From NCBI RefSeq assembly GCF_001428665.1, contig NZ_LMIJ01000014.1, positions 1 through 64,000 on the forward strand: 64,000 nucleotides of DNA. The letters run 5' to 3'. Made by a program: the position numbers and the translations under genes. This DNA is from Acidovorax sp. Root219 (GTDB lineage: Bacteria > Pseudomonadota > Gammaproteobacteria > Burkholderiales > Burkholderiaceae_C). The notes below the pieces were generated by a model. It was given only the letters and a program-made list of their open reading frames with translations, was not told where the DNA came from and did not search any database. Of the stretch, positions 17,178 to 27,486 are shown in pieces (within the stretch, counting starts at the first letter, position 1; each line of letters opens with the position of its first letter).

Positions 17178-17208
17178 TTGACATTGCCACCGTGTCAGAC
17201 CCTATTGT
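17178..17208 (+). promoter_or_regulatory. CueR-type promoter of the second copper ATPase
   Basis: TTGACA (17178-17183) and TATTGT (17203-17208) are separated by 19 bases that contain TTGCCACCGTGTCAGA. This is the clearest MerR-family promoter in the window and places the ATPase at 17253 under CueR-type control. Confidence 0.78.
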
Positions 17209-17252
17209 TCGTACCAGGCCTACCGCCAAGCCGATAGACAGGAGTTCCATAC

Positions 17253-19601
17253 ATGTCAACCGCAACGCCGCACGACCACCACGCCCATGAGGGCCATGAC
17301 GCGCATGTGCCCCATCCCCCGACGGGTCTCAAGGATCCTGTCTGCGGTATGGATGTGACGAATCAGTCCCATCATTCAGCGGAGCACGAAGGGCATCCCT
17401 TCTACTTTTGCAGCGCCAAGTGCCGCGCCAAATTCGTCGATGCCCCCGAGAAGTACGTTCCGGGAAGCGACGCACCCGCTTCGCCAGAACCCGAAGCAGC
17501 GCAGCCAGGCACGATCTATACGTGCCCCATGCACCCGGAGGTGCAACAGGACCACCCTGGAAACTGCCCCAAGTGCGGCATGAGCCTGGAGCCGATGCTT
17601 CCGACGCTGGAGGAAGGCGAGAACACCGAGCTGGTAGATTTTCGTCACCGTTTCTGGTGGACACTGCCCCTGACCATCGTAGTCACGGTCCTGGCCATGG
17701 CGGGACACCGCCTGCAGTGGTTCGAGATGGCCTCCCAGAGCTGGATCGAGCTGGTGCTGACTGTTCCTATCGTGCTGTGGGCCGGTTGGCCCTTCTTCGT
17801 GCGCGGCGCCCAGTCGGTGGCCAATCGCAGTCCCAATATGTGGACTCTGATCGGTCTGGGCACAGGCGCTGCCTTCGTGTACAGCGTGGTGGCCACCGTG
17901 GCTCCGGGTGTTTTTCCGGCATCGTTCCAGGCCATGGGGCGCGTGTCGGTGTACTTTGAAGCCGCGGCCGTCATCATTTCGCTGACGCTGCTCGGCCAGA
18001 TGCTGGAGCTCAAGGCGCGCTCCCAGACTTCGGCCGCCATCAAGTCGCTTCTGGGCCTGGCGCCCAAGACCGCGCGGCGCATCGACCCGGACGGCCAGGA
18101 AAGCGACGTGCCCCTGTCCCATGTGCATGTGGGCGATCTGTTGCGCGTGCGCCCCGGTGAGAAGGTGCCAGTGGATGGAGTGGTCGTCGAGGGCAGCAGC
18201 GCTGTGGACGAAGCCATGCTCACCGGCGAGCCGGTGCCGATTGTCAAGGGACCAGGGGACGCGGTGATCGGCGCCACGCTCAACACCAACGGCGCGCTGA
18301 TCATCCGATCGGAGCGTGTGGGATCTGCCACCATGCTGTCCCAGATCGTGCAGATGGTCTCGCAGGCGCAGCGCTCAAGGGCGCCCATGCAGCGCATGGC
18401 CGACCAGGTAGCGGGGTATTTCGTGATGGCCGTGGTCGGTATCGCGCTTCTGACGCTGTTCGCATGGGGCCTGTTCGGACCGGAGCCACGCTGGGTTTAT
18501 GGCCTGGTCAACGCGGTTGCCGTGCTGATCATTGCGTGTCCCTGTGCACTGGGCCTTGCCACGCCCATGTCCATCATGGTGGCGACGGGCCGGGGCGCGA
18601 CCAGTGGCGTTCTGTTCCGAGATGCCGCAGCCATAGAGAACCTGCGCAAGGTAGACACGCTGATCGTGGACAAGACCGGCACGCTTACCGAGGGCAAGCC
18701 GTCGTTCGAGCAGGTGGTGGCCATGCCCGGCCTGTCCGAGGATGAAGTGCTGCGTCTGGCGGCCAGTCTGGACCAGGGCAGCGAGCATCCCCTGGCGGAC
18801 GCGATTGTCCATGCGGCGCGGACCAGGGGCCTGGCGCTGGATAAGCCCGAGGATTTCGAATCTGGATCGGGTATCGGCGTGCGCGGCCGGGTTGCAGGCC
18901 GCCAACTGGCCCTGGGTAACACTGTCCTGATGGAGCAAGTGGGTGTGTCAGCGGAGCCGCTGCTGGCGCAGGCCGAGGCTTTACGTGCCACGGGGGCCAG
19001 CGTGATGTACCTGGCAGCGGATGGTCAGTTGCAAGGGTTGCTGGCGGTCTCGGATGCAGTCAAGGCCAGCACGCCGGAGGCCTTGGCAACCCTGCACGCG
19101 GCAGGCATGCGCATCATCATGGCCACAGGCGACGGCATGACCACCGCCAAGGCGGTGGGCGCCAGGCTCGGGATCGATGAAGTCCACGGTGAGGTCAAGC
19201 CTGCGGACAAGCTGGCCCTGGTTTCCAGGCTGCAGGCCGAAGGCCGTGTCGTAGCCATGGCTGGCGACGGGATCAACGACGCGCCTGCACTGGCCAAGGC
19301 AGATGTGGGTATCGCAATGGGCACCGGCACCGATGTGGCAATGAACAGCGCCCAGGTCACGCTGGTCAAGGGTGACCTGCGCGGAATTTCCACGGCGCGC
19401 GAACTGTCTGAGGCGACGGTGGGAAACATGAAGCAAAACCTCATGTTCGCCTTCTTTTACAACGCCCTGGGCATACCGCTGGCCGCTGGTCTTCTGTACC
19501 CATTCACCGGCTGGCTGTTGTCACCGATGATCGCCGCCCTGGCGATGAGCCTGAGTTCGGCATCTGTGATCGCCAATGCCCTGCGTTTGCGCAAGCGCTA
19601 G
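17253..19601 (+). CDS. copF: Copper/silver P1B-type ATPase with YHS and HMBD domains
   Basis: A 782-residue inner-membrane ATPase. Instead of HMA domains the N terminus has a His-rich lead ([12 protein letters not shown]), a YHS domain (D-P-V-C-G-M-D-V, then F-Y-F-C-S-A-K-C, residues about 28-70) and a heavy-metal-binding domain (Y-T-C-P-M-H-P-E-V, then N-C-P-K-C-G-M-S-L, residues about 90-115). The transport motif C-P-C is at 429-431, followed by D-K-T-G-T-L-T-E-G and G-D-G-I-N-D-A-P. This is the SilP/CopF architecture for periplasm-directed Cu/Ag export. Preceded by a CueR-type promoter; convergent with cusA. Confidence 0.93.
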   Translation: MSTATPHDHHAHEGHDAHVPHPPTGLKDPVCGMDVTNQSHHSAEHEGHPFYFCSAKCRAKFVDAPEKYVPGSDAPASPEPEAAQPGTIYTCPMHPEVQQDHPGNCPKCGMSLEPMLPTLEEGENTELVDFRHRFWWTLPLTIVVTVLAMAGHRLQWFEMASQSWIELVLTVPIVLWAGWPFFVRGAQSVANRSPNMWTLIGLGTGAAFVYSVVATVAPGVFPASFQAMGRVSVYFEAAAVIISLTLLGQMLELKARSQTSAAIKSLLGLAPKTARRIDPDGQESDVPLSHVHVGDLLRVRPGEKVPVDGVVVEGSSAVDEAMLTGEPVPIVKGPGDAVIGATLNTNGALIIRSERVGSATMLSQIVQMVSQAQRSRAPMQRMADQVAGYFVMAVVGIALLTLFAWGLFGPEPRWVYGLVNAVAVLIIACPCALGLATPMSIMVATGRGATSGVLFRDAAAIENLRKVDTLIVDKTGTLTEGKPSFEQVVAMPGLSEDEVLRLAASLDQGSEHPLADAIVHAARTRGLALDKPEDFESGSGIGVRGRVAGRQLALGNTVLMEQVGVSAEPLLAQAEALRATGASVMYLAADGQLQGLLAVSDAVKASTPEALATLHAAGMRIIMATGDGMTTAKAVGARLGIDEVHGEVKPADKLALVSRLQAEGRVVAMAGDGINDAPALAKADVGIAMGTGTDVAMNSAQVTLVKGDLRGISTARELSEATVGNMKQNLMFAFFYNALGIPLAAGLLYPFTGWLLSPMIAALAMSLSSASVIANALRLRKR

Positions 19602-19603
19602 CT

Positions 19604-19675
19604 GGTGATGGTGATGGCGATGGTGATGGCGATGGTGATGGCGATGGCGATGGCGATGGCGATGGCGATGGCGAT
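19604..19675. repeat. Hexanucleotide tandem repeat (GGYGAT)x12
   Basis: Twelve uninterrupted 6-base units, five of GGTGAT-type mixing early and GGCGAT for the last six, fill the gap between the convergent ends of copF and cusA. The array starts two bases past the copF stop and ends 10 bases before the cusA stop. In one minus-strand frame it would encode alternating His and Arg/His. Confidence 0.9.
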
Positions 19676-19684
19676 GGCCGTTTT

Positions 19685-22600
19685 TTAGCGTGGTTGTGGA
19701 ATTGGTTGCGGGACCGCCCGACCTTTTCTCGCCCGGCGCATGAGCAGGTATGCGGCGGGAACGACGAACATGGACAGCAATGGGGCTGTGATCATTCCGC
19801 CGACCATGGGTGCGGCGATGCGCTGCATCACTTCCGATCCGGTACCCGTTCCCCACATGATGGGCAGCAAGCCCGCCAGGATCACGGCGACCGTCATGGC
19901 CTTGGGGCGTACCCGCAGCACGGCACCTTCGCGGATGGCATCCAGTAGATCCTCAGGTTCGGTCCGTTGCTGGTCGATGCGGTCCTGCCAAGCGTGTTTG
20001 AGGTACAGCAGCATGATCACGCCGAATTCCGCCGAGACCCCGGCTAGCGCAATGAAGCCCACCGCGCCAGCGACAGAAAGGTTGTAGCCCAGCAGATACA
20101 GCAGCCAGATACCCCCCACCAAGGCGAATGGCAGCGTGGCCATGATGAGCAGCGCTTCCCCAATGCTGCGGAAGGTCAGGTACAGCAGCACGAAGATGAT
20201 GAGCAGTGTGAATGGCAGCACCACCTTGAGCTTTGCCGTGGCACGCTCCAGGAACTCGAACTGGCCGGACCAGGAAACCGAGTATCCCGAGGGCAGCTGA
20301 ACCACCTGCGCCACGGCCTTTTGCATGTCCTGCACGGCCGAGCGCAGGTCCCGGCCACGGATGTCCACGTAGACCCAGCCCGACAGCCGGGCGTTTTCGC
20401 TGCGCAGCATGGGCGGGCCATCGGAGATGCGCACATCCGCCACATCGGACAGCACAAGGCGTGCGCCTTGGGGGCTGAAGATAGGCAGGCTGCGCAGCTT
20501 TTGCAGGGAATCGCGGGTTTCCCGGGGATAGCGGACGTTGATGGGAAAGCGCTGCAGGCCTTCGACCGTCTCGCCGATGTTCTCGCCGCCCACGGCCGAG
20601 GCAATGACCGACTGCACGTCAGCAATGTTCAGCCCAAACCGGGAGGCCGCGTCGCGACGGATGTTCACGTCCACGTAGCGTCCGCCCGTGAGCCGCTCGG
20701 CCAGGGCGCTGGAGACGCCCGGCACGCCTTTGAGCACATTCTCGATCTGTGTCGTGATGCGGTCGATTTCTGCGAGGTCCGTTCCGGCGACTTTGACCCC
20801 CACCGGGCTCTTGATCCCGGTGGCCAGCATGTCGATGCGGTTGCGGATTGGTGGTACCCAGATGTTGGCCAGGCCCGGCACCTTGACGATACGGTCGAGT
20901 TCTTCCACCAGCTTGTCCTGCGTCATGCCCGCGCGCCACTGCTCGCGTGGCTTGAACTGGATCGTGGTCTCGAACATCTCCATCGGCGCTGGGTCAGTAG
21001 CGGTCTCGGCGCGGCCGGCCTTGCCATAGACGCTCGCCACTTCGGGCAACGTCTTGATCAGCCGGTCGGTCTGCTGCAGGAGTTCGGAGGCCTTGCCTGC
21101 CGACAAGCCCGGCAAGGCCGTGGGCATGTACAGCAAGTCCCCCTCGTCGAGCCTTGGCATGAACTCGCCTCCGATGTGCTGCAGCGGCCACAGGCTGATG
21201 ACCAGGACGGCGCCCGCAATCGCCAGCGTGAGCTTGGGCGCACGCAACACGCCATTGAGCAAGGGCTGGTAGACAGCGATCAGAAGGCGATTGAGCGGGT
21301 TGGCCCGTTCCAGGGGTATGCGCCCACGGATGAGGTAGCCCATCAACACCGGGATGAGCGTCACAGACAGGCCCGCCGCGGCCGCCATGGCGTAGGTCTT
21401 GGTAAATGCCAGCGGGGCGAACAACCTGCCTTCTTGCGCTTCCAGCGTGAAAACGGGGATGAAGGACAGCGTGATGATCAACAGGGAGAAGAACAAGGCC
21501 GGGCCCACTTCGGCGGCCGAGTCCCCGATCACGCACCAACGCTCCTCGCCTTCGAGTTTCTCGTCGGGATGCGCGTGTGCCCAGTGTTCCAGGTGCTTGT
21601 GGGCGTTTTCGATCATGACCACCGCGGCATCGACCATGGCGCCGATGGCGATGGCGATACCGCCCAGCGACATGATGTTGGCGTTGACCCCCTGATAGTT
21701 CATGACGATGAACGCGGCCAGGATCCCCAGCGGCAGCGAGATGATGGCCACGAATGCCGAGCGCAGGTGGAACAAGAAGAGCAGGCACACGGCGGCTACG
21801 ACCAGGAACTCCTCGAGCAGCTTGAACGAGAGATTCTTCACGGCGCGCTCGATCAGGCTGGAGCGGTCGTACACCGGGATGATTTCCACGCCTTTGGGAA
21901 GACTGGCCTGCAGGGACTTGAGCTTGGCCTTGACCGCCTCGATGGTCTCCAGCGCGTTCTTGCCCGATCGCATGACGATGATGCCGCCAGTGGCCTCGCC
22001 TTCGCCGTCCAGTTCGCCGATGCCGCGGCGCATCTCAGGGCCCAACTGGATGCGCGCCACGTCGCCCAGGCGCACGGAGACGCCCGCTGGTGTGGTCATG
22101 AGGGGTATCTGCCGGAAATCATCCAGCGACTGCAGATATCCCGAAGCGCGCACCATGTACTCGGCTTCACCCAGTTCCAGCACCGAGCCGCCGGCTTCCT
22201 GGTTCGCCCTTTGCACGGCTTCGGTGATGCGCGTGTGGGGGATGGCATAGGCGGCCAGCTTGTCGGGGTCCAGCACGATCTGGTACTGGCGCACCATGCC
22301 CCCCACGGAGGCGACTTCTGCGACGTTGGGAACGGTCTTGAGCTCGTACTTCAGGAACCAGTCTTGCAGGGCCCGCAACTGGCCCAGGTCCATGGTGCCG
22401 CTGCGGTCGATCAAGGCGTATTGGTAGATCCACCCCACGCCGGTGGCATCGGGGCCGAGCGAGGCCTTGGCTGCGGTCGGCAGCCTGGACTGCACCTGGT
22501 TGAGGTACTCCAGCACGCGCGAACGCGCCCAATAGGGGTCCGTGCCGTCCTCGAACAGCACATACACGAACGAGTCACCAAAAAACGAGTAGCCACGCAC

Positions 22601-22843
22601 GGTCTTCGCCCCCGGTACCGACAGCATCGTCGTGGTCAGCGGATAGGTGACCTGGTTCTCGACAATGCGCGGCGCCTGGCCCGGATAGGTGGTGCGGATG
22701 ATGACCTGCACGTCCGACAGATCGGGCAGCGCGTCCAGTGGTGTCCTGAGCAAGGCGTGAACGCCCCAGGCGCCGACGACCATCGTGGCCAGCAGTACCA
22801 GGAAGCGATTGGCGATGGACCAGCGGATCAGCCGGGCGATCAC
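19685..22843 (-). CDS. cusA: Heavy-metal RND efflux pump, CusA type
   Basis: A 1052-residue inner-membrane HME-RND pump that exports Cu(I)/Ag(I) from periplasm or cytoplasm using proton flow. It starts [15 protein letters not shown] and contains the family sequence [13 protein letters not shown] near residue 40, two large periplasmic loops, and 12 expected membrane spans. The GTG start overlaps the cusB stop (GTGA). The sequence is clearly the copper-type homologue compared with the CzcA at 37827, which reads D-A-V-P-D-I-T-N-V-Q-V-Q-I at the same place. The C terminus ends just before a hexanucleotide repeat. Confidence 0.95.
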   Translation of the reverse strand: MIARLIRWSIANRFLVLLATMVVGAWGVHALLRTPLDALPDLSDVQVIIRTTYPGQAPRIVENQVTYPLTTTMLSVPGAKTVRGYSFFGDSFVYVLFEDGTDPYWARSRVLEYLNQVQSRLPTAAKASLGPDATGVGWIYQYALIDRSGTMDLGQLRALQDWFLKYELKTVPNVAEVASVGGMVRQYQIVLDPDKLAAYAIPHTRITEAVQRANQEAGGSVLELGEAEYMVRASGYLQSLDDFRQIPLMTTPAGVSVRLGDVARIQLGPEMRRGIGELDGEGEATGGIIVMRSGKNALETIEAVKAKLKSLQASLPKGVEIIPVYDRSSLIERAVKNLSFKLLEEFLVVAAVCLLFLFHLRSAFVAIISLPLGILAAFIVMNYQGVNANIMSLGGIAIAIGAMVDAAVVMIENAHKHLEHWAHAHPDEKLEGEERWCVIGDSAAEVGPALFFSLLIITLSFIPVFTLEAQEGRLFAPLAFTKTYAMAAAAGLSVTLIPVLMGYLIRGRIPLERANPLNRLLIAVYQPLLNGVLRAPKLTLAIAGAVLVISLWPLQHIGGEFMPRLDEGDLLYMPTALPGLSAGKASELLQQTDRLIKTLPEVASVYGKAGRAETATDPAPMEMFETTIQFKPREQWRAGMTQDKLVEELDRIVKVPGLANIWVPPIRNRIDMLATGIKSPVGVKVAGTDLAEIDRITTQIENVLKGVPGVSSALAERLTGGRYVDVNIRRDAASRFGLNIADVQSVIASAVGGENIGETVEGLQRFPINVRYPRETRDSLQKLRSLPIFSPQGARLVLSDVADVRISDGPPMLRSENARLSGWVYVDIRGRDLRSAVQDMQKAVAQVVQLPSGYSVSWSGQFEFLERATAKLKVVLPFTLLIIFVLLYLTFRSIGEALLIMATLPFALVGGIWLLYLLGYNLSVAGAVGFIALAGVSAEFGVIMLLYLKHAWQDRIDQQRTEPEDLLDAIREGAVLRVRPKAMTVAVILAGLLPIMWGTGTGSEVMQRIAAPMVGGMITAPLLSMFVVPAAYLLMRRARKGRAVPQPIPQPR

Positions 22844-24480
22844 TTTTTGACTCCTGGCGAGGGCGCCAGCATCGGGGATACCCGCGTGAGCTGGGGCATC
22901 CCCTCCTTGTCCATGAAGAATTCAATCGTGACGTGATCGCCTTTCCCCAGGTTGCGCGGCAGCGCGTCCGGTGGCGGCGGCTTGAACTCCATGGTCATCG
23001 GTCCCCACTGGATGGACGGAATGGGCCCATGCGACAGCAGGATGGAATCCTTGTCGATGGCCACGATCTGTGCCTCGCCCTCATGGCGCGGCGCTGCGAC
23101 GCCAGCGCCCTGTGCAGGCGCTTCGTTCAGGCGGGCTTCCACCCCTTTTAGGCTGGCCTCGGAGTCGATCAGAAACTGCGAGGACACCACCACACGCTGG
23201 CCAGCCTGCAGGCCGCTCTTGATCGCGGTCTGGCCGCCGAACTCGACACCGGCCTGGACCTCCACCGGCCTGAACCTGCCGTTGTCCTCGGCAACCATCA
23301 CCACCGTGCGCTTGCCGGTCTGGATCACGGCTTCGGTCGGGATCAGTAGCGCGCTTTCTCCCTGCTCGTCCATGAACTGCATCGAGACGAACATGCCGGG
23401 CACCAGCCGCAGGCCGGGGTTGGCCAACTCCAGACGGGCCTTGAGGGTCCGCGTACTGGCGTTGACGTCGGGCAAGATGGCCTGAACCCGGCCTTCGAAC
23501 TTGACGCCGGGCGCCGCAGGGCTTTGGGCCCGCGCCATCGCCCCCGGCCGTACCAGCGCCGCCTGGCTTTCTGGAACCTCGGCATTGGCCCATACGGTGG
23601 ACATACCGTTGATCCGAAACAGCGGCGCCCCGGCCATGACGGTCATCCCCTCGCGCGCCGACAGTTCCACTACCACGCCAGCAATGGGCGAGAAGATCGT
23701 GGTGCGGGCTTGTGCCTTGCCGGTGCGCTCCACCAGCGCGATCTGCGCGTCGTTCATGCCGACCAGCCGCATGCGCTGGCGCGCCCCATCGATGAGGCCT
23801 GCGAGGTCGCTGCCGGGCATGCGCTTGAGGGACAGGAACTCCTCTTGCGCAGAGACCCATTCGGGCACGAAGAGTTCGGCCATGGGCTGCCCCTTGGCGA
23901 CCCGGTCCAGCGTGGCGCGCACATGCAGCCGTTCGACATAGCCGGTGGCGCGGGCCTGCACTGTGGCCTGGTCGCGCTCATTGAAGGCAATGCTGCCAAC
24001 GGCATTCACCTGCGGCGCCAGCTTGCCCTCGGAGACGATGGCGGTTCGCACACCCAGGTTCTGCTGGATGCGAGGGCTGACGGTGACTTTGCCCTGGTCG
24101 GCATCGCCGTCCGCATACACGGGCACCAGCATCATGTCCATGAAGGGGGACTTGGCGGGCTTGTCGAACTTGTTGCCCGGCACCATGGGGTCGTGGTAGT
24201 AGAGGATCCTGCGTCCGTTGGCCGGGTCGGTCTGTCCGGCCTGGATGCCTGCTGCCATGTGGCGCCGAGTGGCGTCCTCGCCTTCGGCAATCCCCTGAGG
24301 CACCGCTCCTGTCGGTACCGGTGGAGCAGCCTGTGTGGCTGCATCGGTTGAAGTTGGCGCACTTGTGCCGGAGGCGGCCATGCTGGCGCCGCGCCGCATC
24401 CCTATTTCAAAAGCGGCATAGCCGCCGGCGACGACGGCCAGCACCAGGGTGGAGGCCACGAGGATGTGGGAGTTTTTCAT
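22840..24480 (-). CDS. cusB: RND periplasmic adaptor CusB with fused CusF domain
   Basis: A 546-residue membrane-fusion protein. N-terminal anchor or signal (residues 7-27), then a heavy-metal-binding segment ([10 protein letters not shown], ending [12 protein letters not shown]), barrel-sandwich and beta-barrel adaptor domains, and from about residue 463 a complete CusF-like domain: [19 protein letters not shown] with His484, Trp492, Met495 and Met497, matching all four E. coli CusF ligands. Overlaps both neighbours (ATGA and GTGA), so cusCBA is tightly coupled. The fused domain would load metal directly into the pump complex. Confidence 0.94.
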   Translation of the reverse strand: MKNSHILVASTLVLAVVAGGYAAFEIGMRRGASMAASGTSAPTSTDAATQAAPPVPTGAVPQGIAEGEDATRRHMAAGIQAGQTDPANGRRILYYHDPMVPGNKFDKPAKSPFMDMMLVPVYADGDADQGKVTVSPRIQQNLGVRTAIVSEGKLAPQVNAVGSIAFNERDQATVQARATGYVERLHVRATLDRVAKGQPMAELFVPEWVSAQEEFLSLKRMPGSDLAGLIDGARQRMRLVGMNDAQIALVERTGKAQARTTIFSPIAGVVVELSAREGMTVMAGAPLFRINGMSTVWANAEVPESQAALVRPGAMARAQSPAAPGVKFEGRVQAILPDVNASTRTLKARLELANPGLRLVPGMFVSMQFMDEQGESALLIPTEAVIQTGKRTVVMVAEDNGRFRPVEVQAGVEFGGQTAIKSGLQAGQRVVVSSQFLIDSEASLKGVEARLNEAPAQGAGVAAPRHEGEAQIVAIDKDSILLSHGPIPSIQWGPMTMEFKPPPPDALPRNLGKGDHVTIEFFMDKEGMPQLTRVSPMLAPSPGVKK

Positions 24481-25769
24481 GGCTTTTCCTGGCGAGATGT
24501 GGGGAGGCTGTCGCTGGGTGACAGGAAATTCAACTGGGCCCAGCTCTTGGCGGTCTCCATTTCGACGGCGAGCGCCTGCATGCGGGCGTCGATCACATCG
24601 CGGCGTGCAGCCAGGGCAGCAGCCAAGTCCACCTTGCCCGTGCGGTATGCCGTCAGATCCGCCTGTGCGCGTTGTTCGGCCAGGGGAATGAGCTGTTCCC
24701 GATGGCGATGGACACGGCTTTTGCCAGTTTGCCAGTCGTTGAGCAGTCTGCGCACCTCGGCCTCGTGGCTGCGCAGCATGTCCTCGTACTTGGCGCGCGC
24801 TTCATCGACCATGGACAGCTTGGCGGCCAGCTCACGGTCCTGGCGATTGGCCCTGTCCCATTGCAAGGGAATCGAGACACCGACGGAGAGCATGTTCGAG
24901 TAGGCAGTGCCGCGCTGGCTGTACATCACCTCGACGCTCCAGTCGGATCGTCGGTTGGCGTCGGCCAGCCGCGACTCGGTCTGGGCGGCATCCACCTGCG
25001 CCTTGAGCACGAGCAGATCGGGGTGGAGCGGGATGTGCTCCTGCAGCCTGCCGTCTTCAAGCCGGCTCGTCTGCCAGGCCGGTGCCTCGGTGGCCGGCCG
25101 CTCGGCGTCCGGGCCGACCCATCTGGCGAGGACCAGGGCGGCGTTTCGTTGCTGCCTGTCCACCGTGCTCAACCGGTCTTCCAGCAGGACGAGGGCCGAC
25201 CGCGCTGCAAACACGTCGGCCTGGCTGCTTCGTCCAATACCAAAGCCGGACTCGATCGCCTGAACCTGGAGCCTGGTTTCCTCGATCTGTCGCAGCACCA
25301 GGTCCCGCATCCGCTGGGTGTAGTAGCGCTCAATCCATGCGAGGGCGGTGTCCCGCTGGAGGTTGGCCAGGCTCATCTGGCCTTGCGCGACGGAGAGATC
25401 GGCTTCGCGCTCGAAACGCTCGGTGCGCAGTTGGCGCTTTTGCGCGCCGGGCAGCTCCTGCATCACGCCGATACGCCGCATGGTCATGAAGTCGCGCGAC
25501 AGGCTCAGCCGGTCCGCTCCGTTCAGCGGGAGGTTGTCCAAGCCGAACTTGAGGACGGGGTCCGGCAACTGGCCCGCAGCGATGGCCATGTTCCGCGATG
25601 CAGCCGTCGAGGCTCGGCTGGCCACCAGTTGTTGCGAGCGTGCGGCAGCCAGGGCCAGTGCTTCGCGCAGCGAGAGGGGTTCATCGGGCGTACCGGCCCA
25701 GGCGGGCACGCTCAAGGCTGCCGCCATGGCAGCAGTGGCCCACCAGCGGGCCGAAATCAAACAAGACAT
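24477..25769 (-). CDS. cusC: Outer membrane efflux protein, CusC type
   Basis: A 430-residue TolC-family channel. A signal peptide ends near residue 25 (V-P-A-W-A-G) without a lipobox cysteine. The rest shows the duplicated OEP pattern: S-L-R-E-A-L-A-L-A-A-A-R-S near the start, long Gln/Arg/Ala-rich helices, and a second repeat beginning around residue 200. It is first of the overlapping cusCBA set. It is not closely similar to the TolC-like lipoprotein at 10799, so the copper island encodes two separate outer channels. Confidence 0.9.
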   Translation of the reverse strand: MSCLISARWWATAAMAAALSVPAWAGTPDEPLSLREALALAAARSQQLVASRASTAASRNMAIAAGQLPDPVLKFGLDNLPLNGADRLSLSRDFMTMRRIGVMQELPGAQKRQLRTERFEREADLSVAQGQMSLANLQRDTALAWIERYYTQRMRDLVLRQIEETRLQVQAIESGFGIGRSSQADVFAARSALVLLEDRLSTVDRQQRNAALVLARWVGPDAERPATEAPAWQTSRLEDGRLQEHIPLHPDLLVLKAQVDAAQTESRLADANRRSDWSVEVMYSQRGTAYSNMLSVGVSIPLQWDRANRQDRELAAKLSMVDEARAKYEDMLRSHEAEVRRLLNDWQTGKSRVHRHREQLIPLAEQRAQADLTAYRTGKVDLAAALAARRDVIDARMQALAVEMETAKSWAQLNFLSPSDSLPTSRQEKP

Positions 25770-25844
25770 GTCATCTCCAGACAGCGAAGAACAAGCTGCC
25801 GGGCACTCGAAGTGCCTCAGGCAACGCTCAGACGGTCTGGGATG

Positions 25845-26246
25845 TCAAATGCGAAAGCAGCAGAGCTGCACGGCCAAAGGTGGGGCCGTTGTGCGCTTCA
25901 GGAGCGGCGCCTGCGCGGGGGCACCCTCTGGCAGGTGCGGCGCAATGAAGGGGGTATAGGCAATGTCCGCCAGGGCGGCGGAAGCCATCGCAGGCAACTC
26001 GTACTTGTCGGCTGTTTGCTGGCTTGCCTGGCAGTGCGCCTGGCACAGATGGGGCTGCTCGTCGTCCATGCGCAGCGACATGGTTTCGGCGCACGGCATC
26101 CCAGCTTCGGCCATGGCCGCGACTTCGGCGACCCGGGAAGACTGCGCACCCGGGCAGGAGTAGCTTGCCACTGCCAGCTGCATGAACAGCAGGCTGACCA
26201 GTGCAAAAAGCACTGTGATCAGGCGGGTGCGGCGGTTGCGAGGCAT
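25845..26246 (-). CDS. Cys/Met-containing exported protein upstream of cusCBA
   Basis: A 133-residue protein with an N-terminal membrane or signal segment (residues 8-28), then S-Y-S-C-P-G, M-A-E-A-G-M-P-C-A-E-T-M, H-L-C-Q-A-H-C-Q-A-S and a terminal Q-L-C-C-F-R-I. The C-x3-C and C-C motifs suggest a periplasmic metal or redox role. Not assigned to a named family; similar proteins are, as far as I recall, common at the head of cus operons in beta-proteobacteria. It lies 75 bases before cusC on the same strand, so it is probably the first gene of that operon. Confidence 0.7.
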   Translation of the reverse strand: MPRNRRTRLITVLFALVSLLFMQLAVASYSCPGAQSSRVAEVAAMAEAGMPCAETMSLRMDDEQPHLCQAHCQASQQTADKYELPAMASAALADIAYTPFIAPHLPEGAPAQAPLLKRTTAPPLAVQLCCFRI

Positions 26247-26360
26247 GGGGATGAGTGTAGTGGACTCCCTGGCGCGAAAGAAGTTCTATGCACGCCCGTG
26301 AGGGCGGGTGCCCTCATGGTTCATTACCAGCTTGGATGACGGACCTGGCAAAGGATGGTG

Positions 26361-26699
26361 TCAGGGCGCGGGTACTGCCGCAACTGGTGCACCGACACGG
26401 CGCAGTGCCCAGCTTGGATGCTTCTGGGAGCGTTCCAGGTCAGCCAGCACTTCATCGCGGGTCGCGGCCTTGCCCTTGACCGGTACGGGAGCTCCAAAGC
26501 GGTGGTACTGCCACAGGCCGTCCTTCTTGGACTGATCCATCTCCGCCAGGACCTGATCACGCGATTTGCCCGCTTGCGCGTGTTCAGGGTGCGTCGTGTA
26601 TCCCATCTCGGTGGTCGCAGGATGGATCACGCTGCTGGCCATGGCTGGGGCCACTGCCGCAGCAAGCGACAAGGCGGTCAGGAAGGTGCGAACTGTCAT
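26361..26699 (-). CDS. Short exported DUF4148-like protein
   Basis: A 112-residue exported protein. Signal peptide residues 1-21 (A-P-A-M-A). The mature part begins S-S-V-I-H-P-A-T-T-E-M-G-Y-T-T-H-P-E-H, then two copies of a DUF4148-like core: K-S-R-D-Q-V-L-A-E-M-D-Q and A-T-R-D-E-V-L-A-D-L-E-R, each followed by a Trp-containing segment. Closest in this window to the gene at 33917 (both share the H-P-x3-E-x-G-x-T-T-H-P-x-H opening). A CopR-type box lies 117 bases upstream of the start. Function unknown. Confidence 0.72.
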   Translation of the reverse strand: MTVRTFLTALSLAAAVAPAMASSVIHPATTEMGYTTHPEHAQAGKSRDQVLAEMDQSKKDGLWQYHRFGAPVPVKGKAATRDEVLADLERSQKHPSWALRRVGAPVAAVPAP

Positions 26700-26815
26700 G
26701 TGTATCTCCTTGGGTTTGAATGCACGTGCCCCGGAAACTGCACCAACGTCTGGCCAGCCGACGAGTCACGTGTGACAGTTTGCTGACCGTATGCCAACAG
26801 CTTGCGCACCGCAGG

Positions 26816-26831
26816 ATTACAAGTTTGTTAT
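26816..26831. promoter_or_regulatory. CopR-type box between DUF4148-like gene and CzcI-like gene
   Basis: ATTACA-AGTT-TGTTAT: eleven of twelve half-site positions form the same inverted repeat as the box at 12619. It lies between divergent genes starting at 26699 (minus) and 26935 (plus), so it may control both. Confidence 0.62.
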
Positions 26832-26934
26832 GTTGCCGCGCCTGGCTGTGTGATCGATTCGACACTGCCGGGCATTGCATCCGCCGGCGCTCCAAAGTGG
26901 CCGTTCCGCCTGGGATGCCACTACAATTTTCCGG

Positions 26935-27297
26935 ATGCACTCCCGCACCCGTCTGCTTGTTTTCCTCTTGGTACTGTTGCCGCTGCAACTGTGCTGGGCG
27001 GCGGTGGGCGCGTACTGCAACGATGAAGGACCGGGCTCCTTGCCTCCTGTGGCAATGCATTGCTGCGAGCACGCCCAGCTGCGGGACGGAGCAATCGATG
27101 AATCCACCCGAGCTGGCGATGCAGCGCCCAGCGTGGACTGTGGTTCCTGCCATCTGCAGGGCACCGAAGCCGTTCAGGCGCAACGCGATCTACTGCCGGC
27201 CTTTCCCCTATGGCGCTTTCACACCGACACGCGCGGGTGGCCGTCTTCAGAGTCCGCCAGTCGCCCCGAACGCCCGCAGTGGCCCGCCCTGGCCTGA
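26935..27297 (+). CDS. CzcI-like exported protein
   Basis: A 120-residue exported protein. N-terminal hydrophobic segment L-L-V-F-L-L-V-L-L-P-L-Q-L-C-W-A-A-V-G-A-Y-C, then H-C-C-E-H, D-C-G-S-C-H and a terminal R-P-x-W-P-A-L-A. The same three features in the same order occur in the czcI product at 34332, so this is a diverged paralogue. CzcI proteins are small periplasmic proteins linked to czc regulation; their biochemistry is poorly known. Next on the strand are a DsbB- and a DsbA-like gene, giving a Cys-centred cluster. Confidence 0.7.
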   Translation: MHSRTRLLVFLLVLLPLQLCWAAVGAYCNDEGPGSLPPVAMHCCEHAQLRDGAIDESTRAGDAAPSVDCGSCHLQGTEAVQAQRDLLPAFPLWRFHTDTRGWPSSESASRPERPQWPALA

Positions 27298-27340
27298 CCA
27301 GGGCATCGGTCACCACCGTCTCCGATCCCCGCCAAGCGTG

Positions 27341-27361
27341 CCAGCACAGCGTGTGCTGGCC
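27341..27361 (+). terminator. Stem-loop after the CzcI-like gene
   Basis: GCCAGCACA (27341-27349) pairs perfectly with TGTGCTGGC (27353-27361) around a GCG loop, followed by CTCATTT. Probable transcription end or attenuator between the CzcI-like gene and dsbB. Confidence 0.6.
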
Positions 27362-27486
27362 TCATTTGCATGCCTTCGGGATCTTTCCATGTCCTCCACT
27401 GTCGGGCCGAATGGCTCTGGAATCTACACACGCAGTTGTGCCTTGATCGGTGCCTCCTGCCAGAACCGTTGTTCAAGGAGGTGTCG

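Noticed and set aside
19521-19856. Minus-strand frame giving a His/Arg repeat protein
   Set aside because: It is the translation of the hexanucleotide array joined to out-of-frame cusA and copF ends; no ribosome site, no independent support. Kept only as a note on the repeat.
20321-22936. Long plus-strand frame opposite cusA
   Set aside because: Antisense shadow of a well-supported RND pump gene; no domain motif in the translation.
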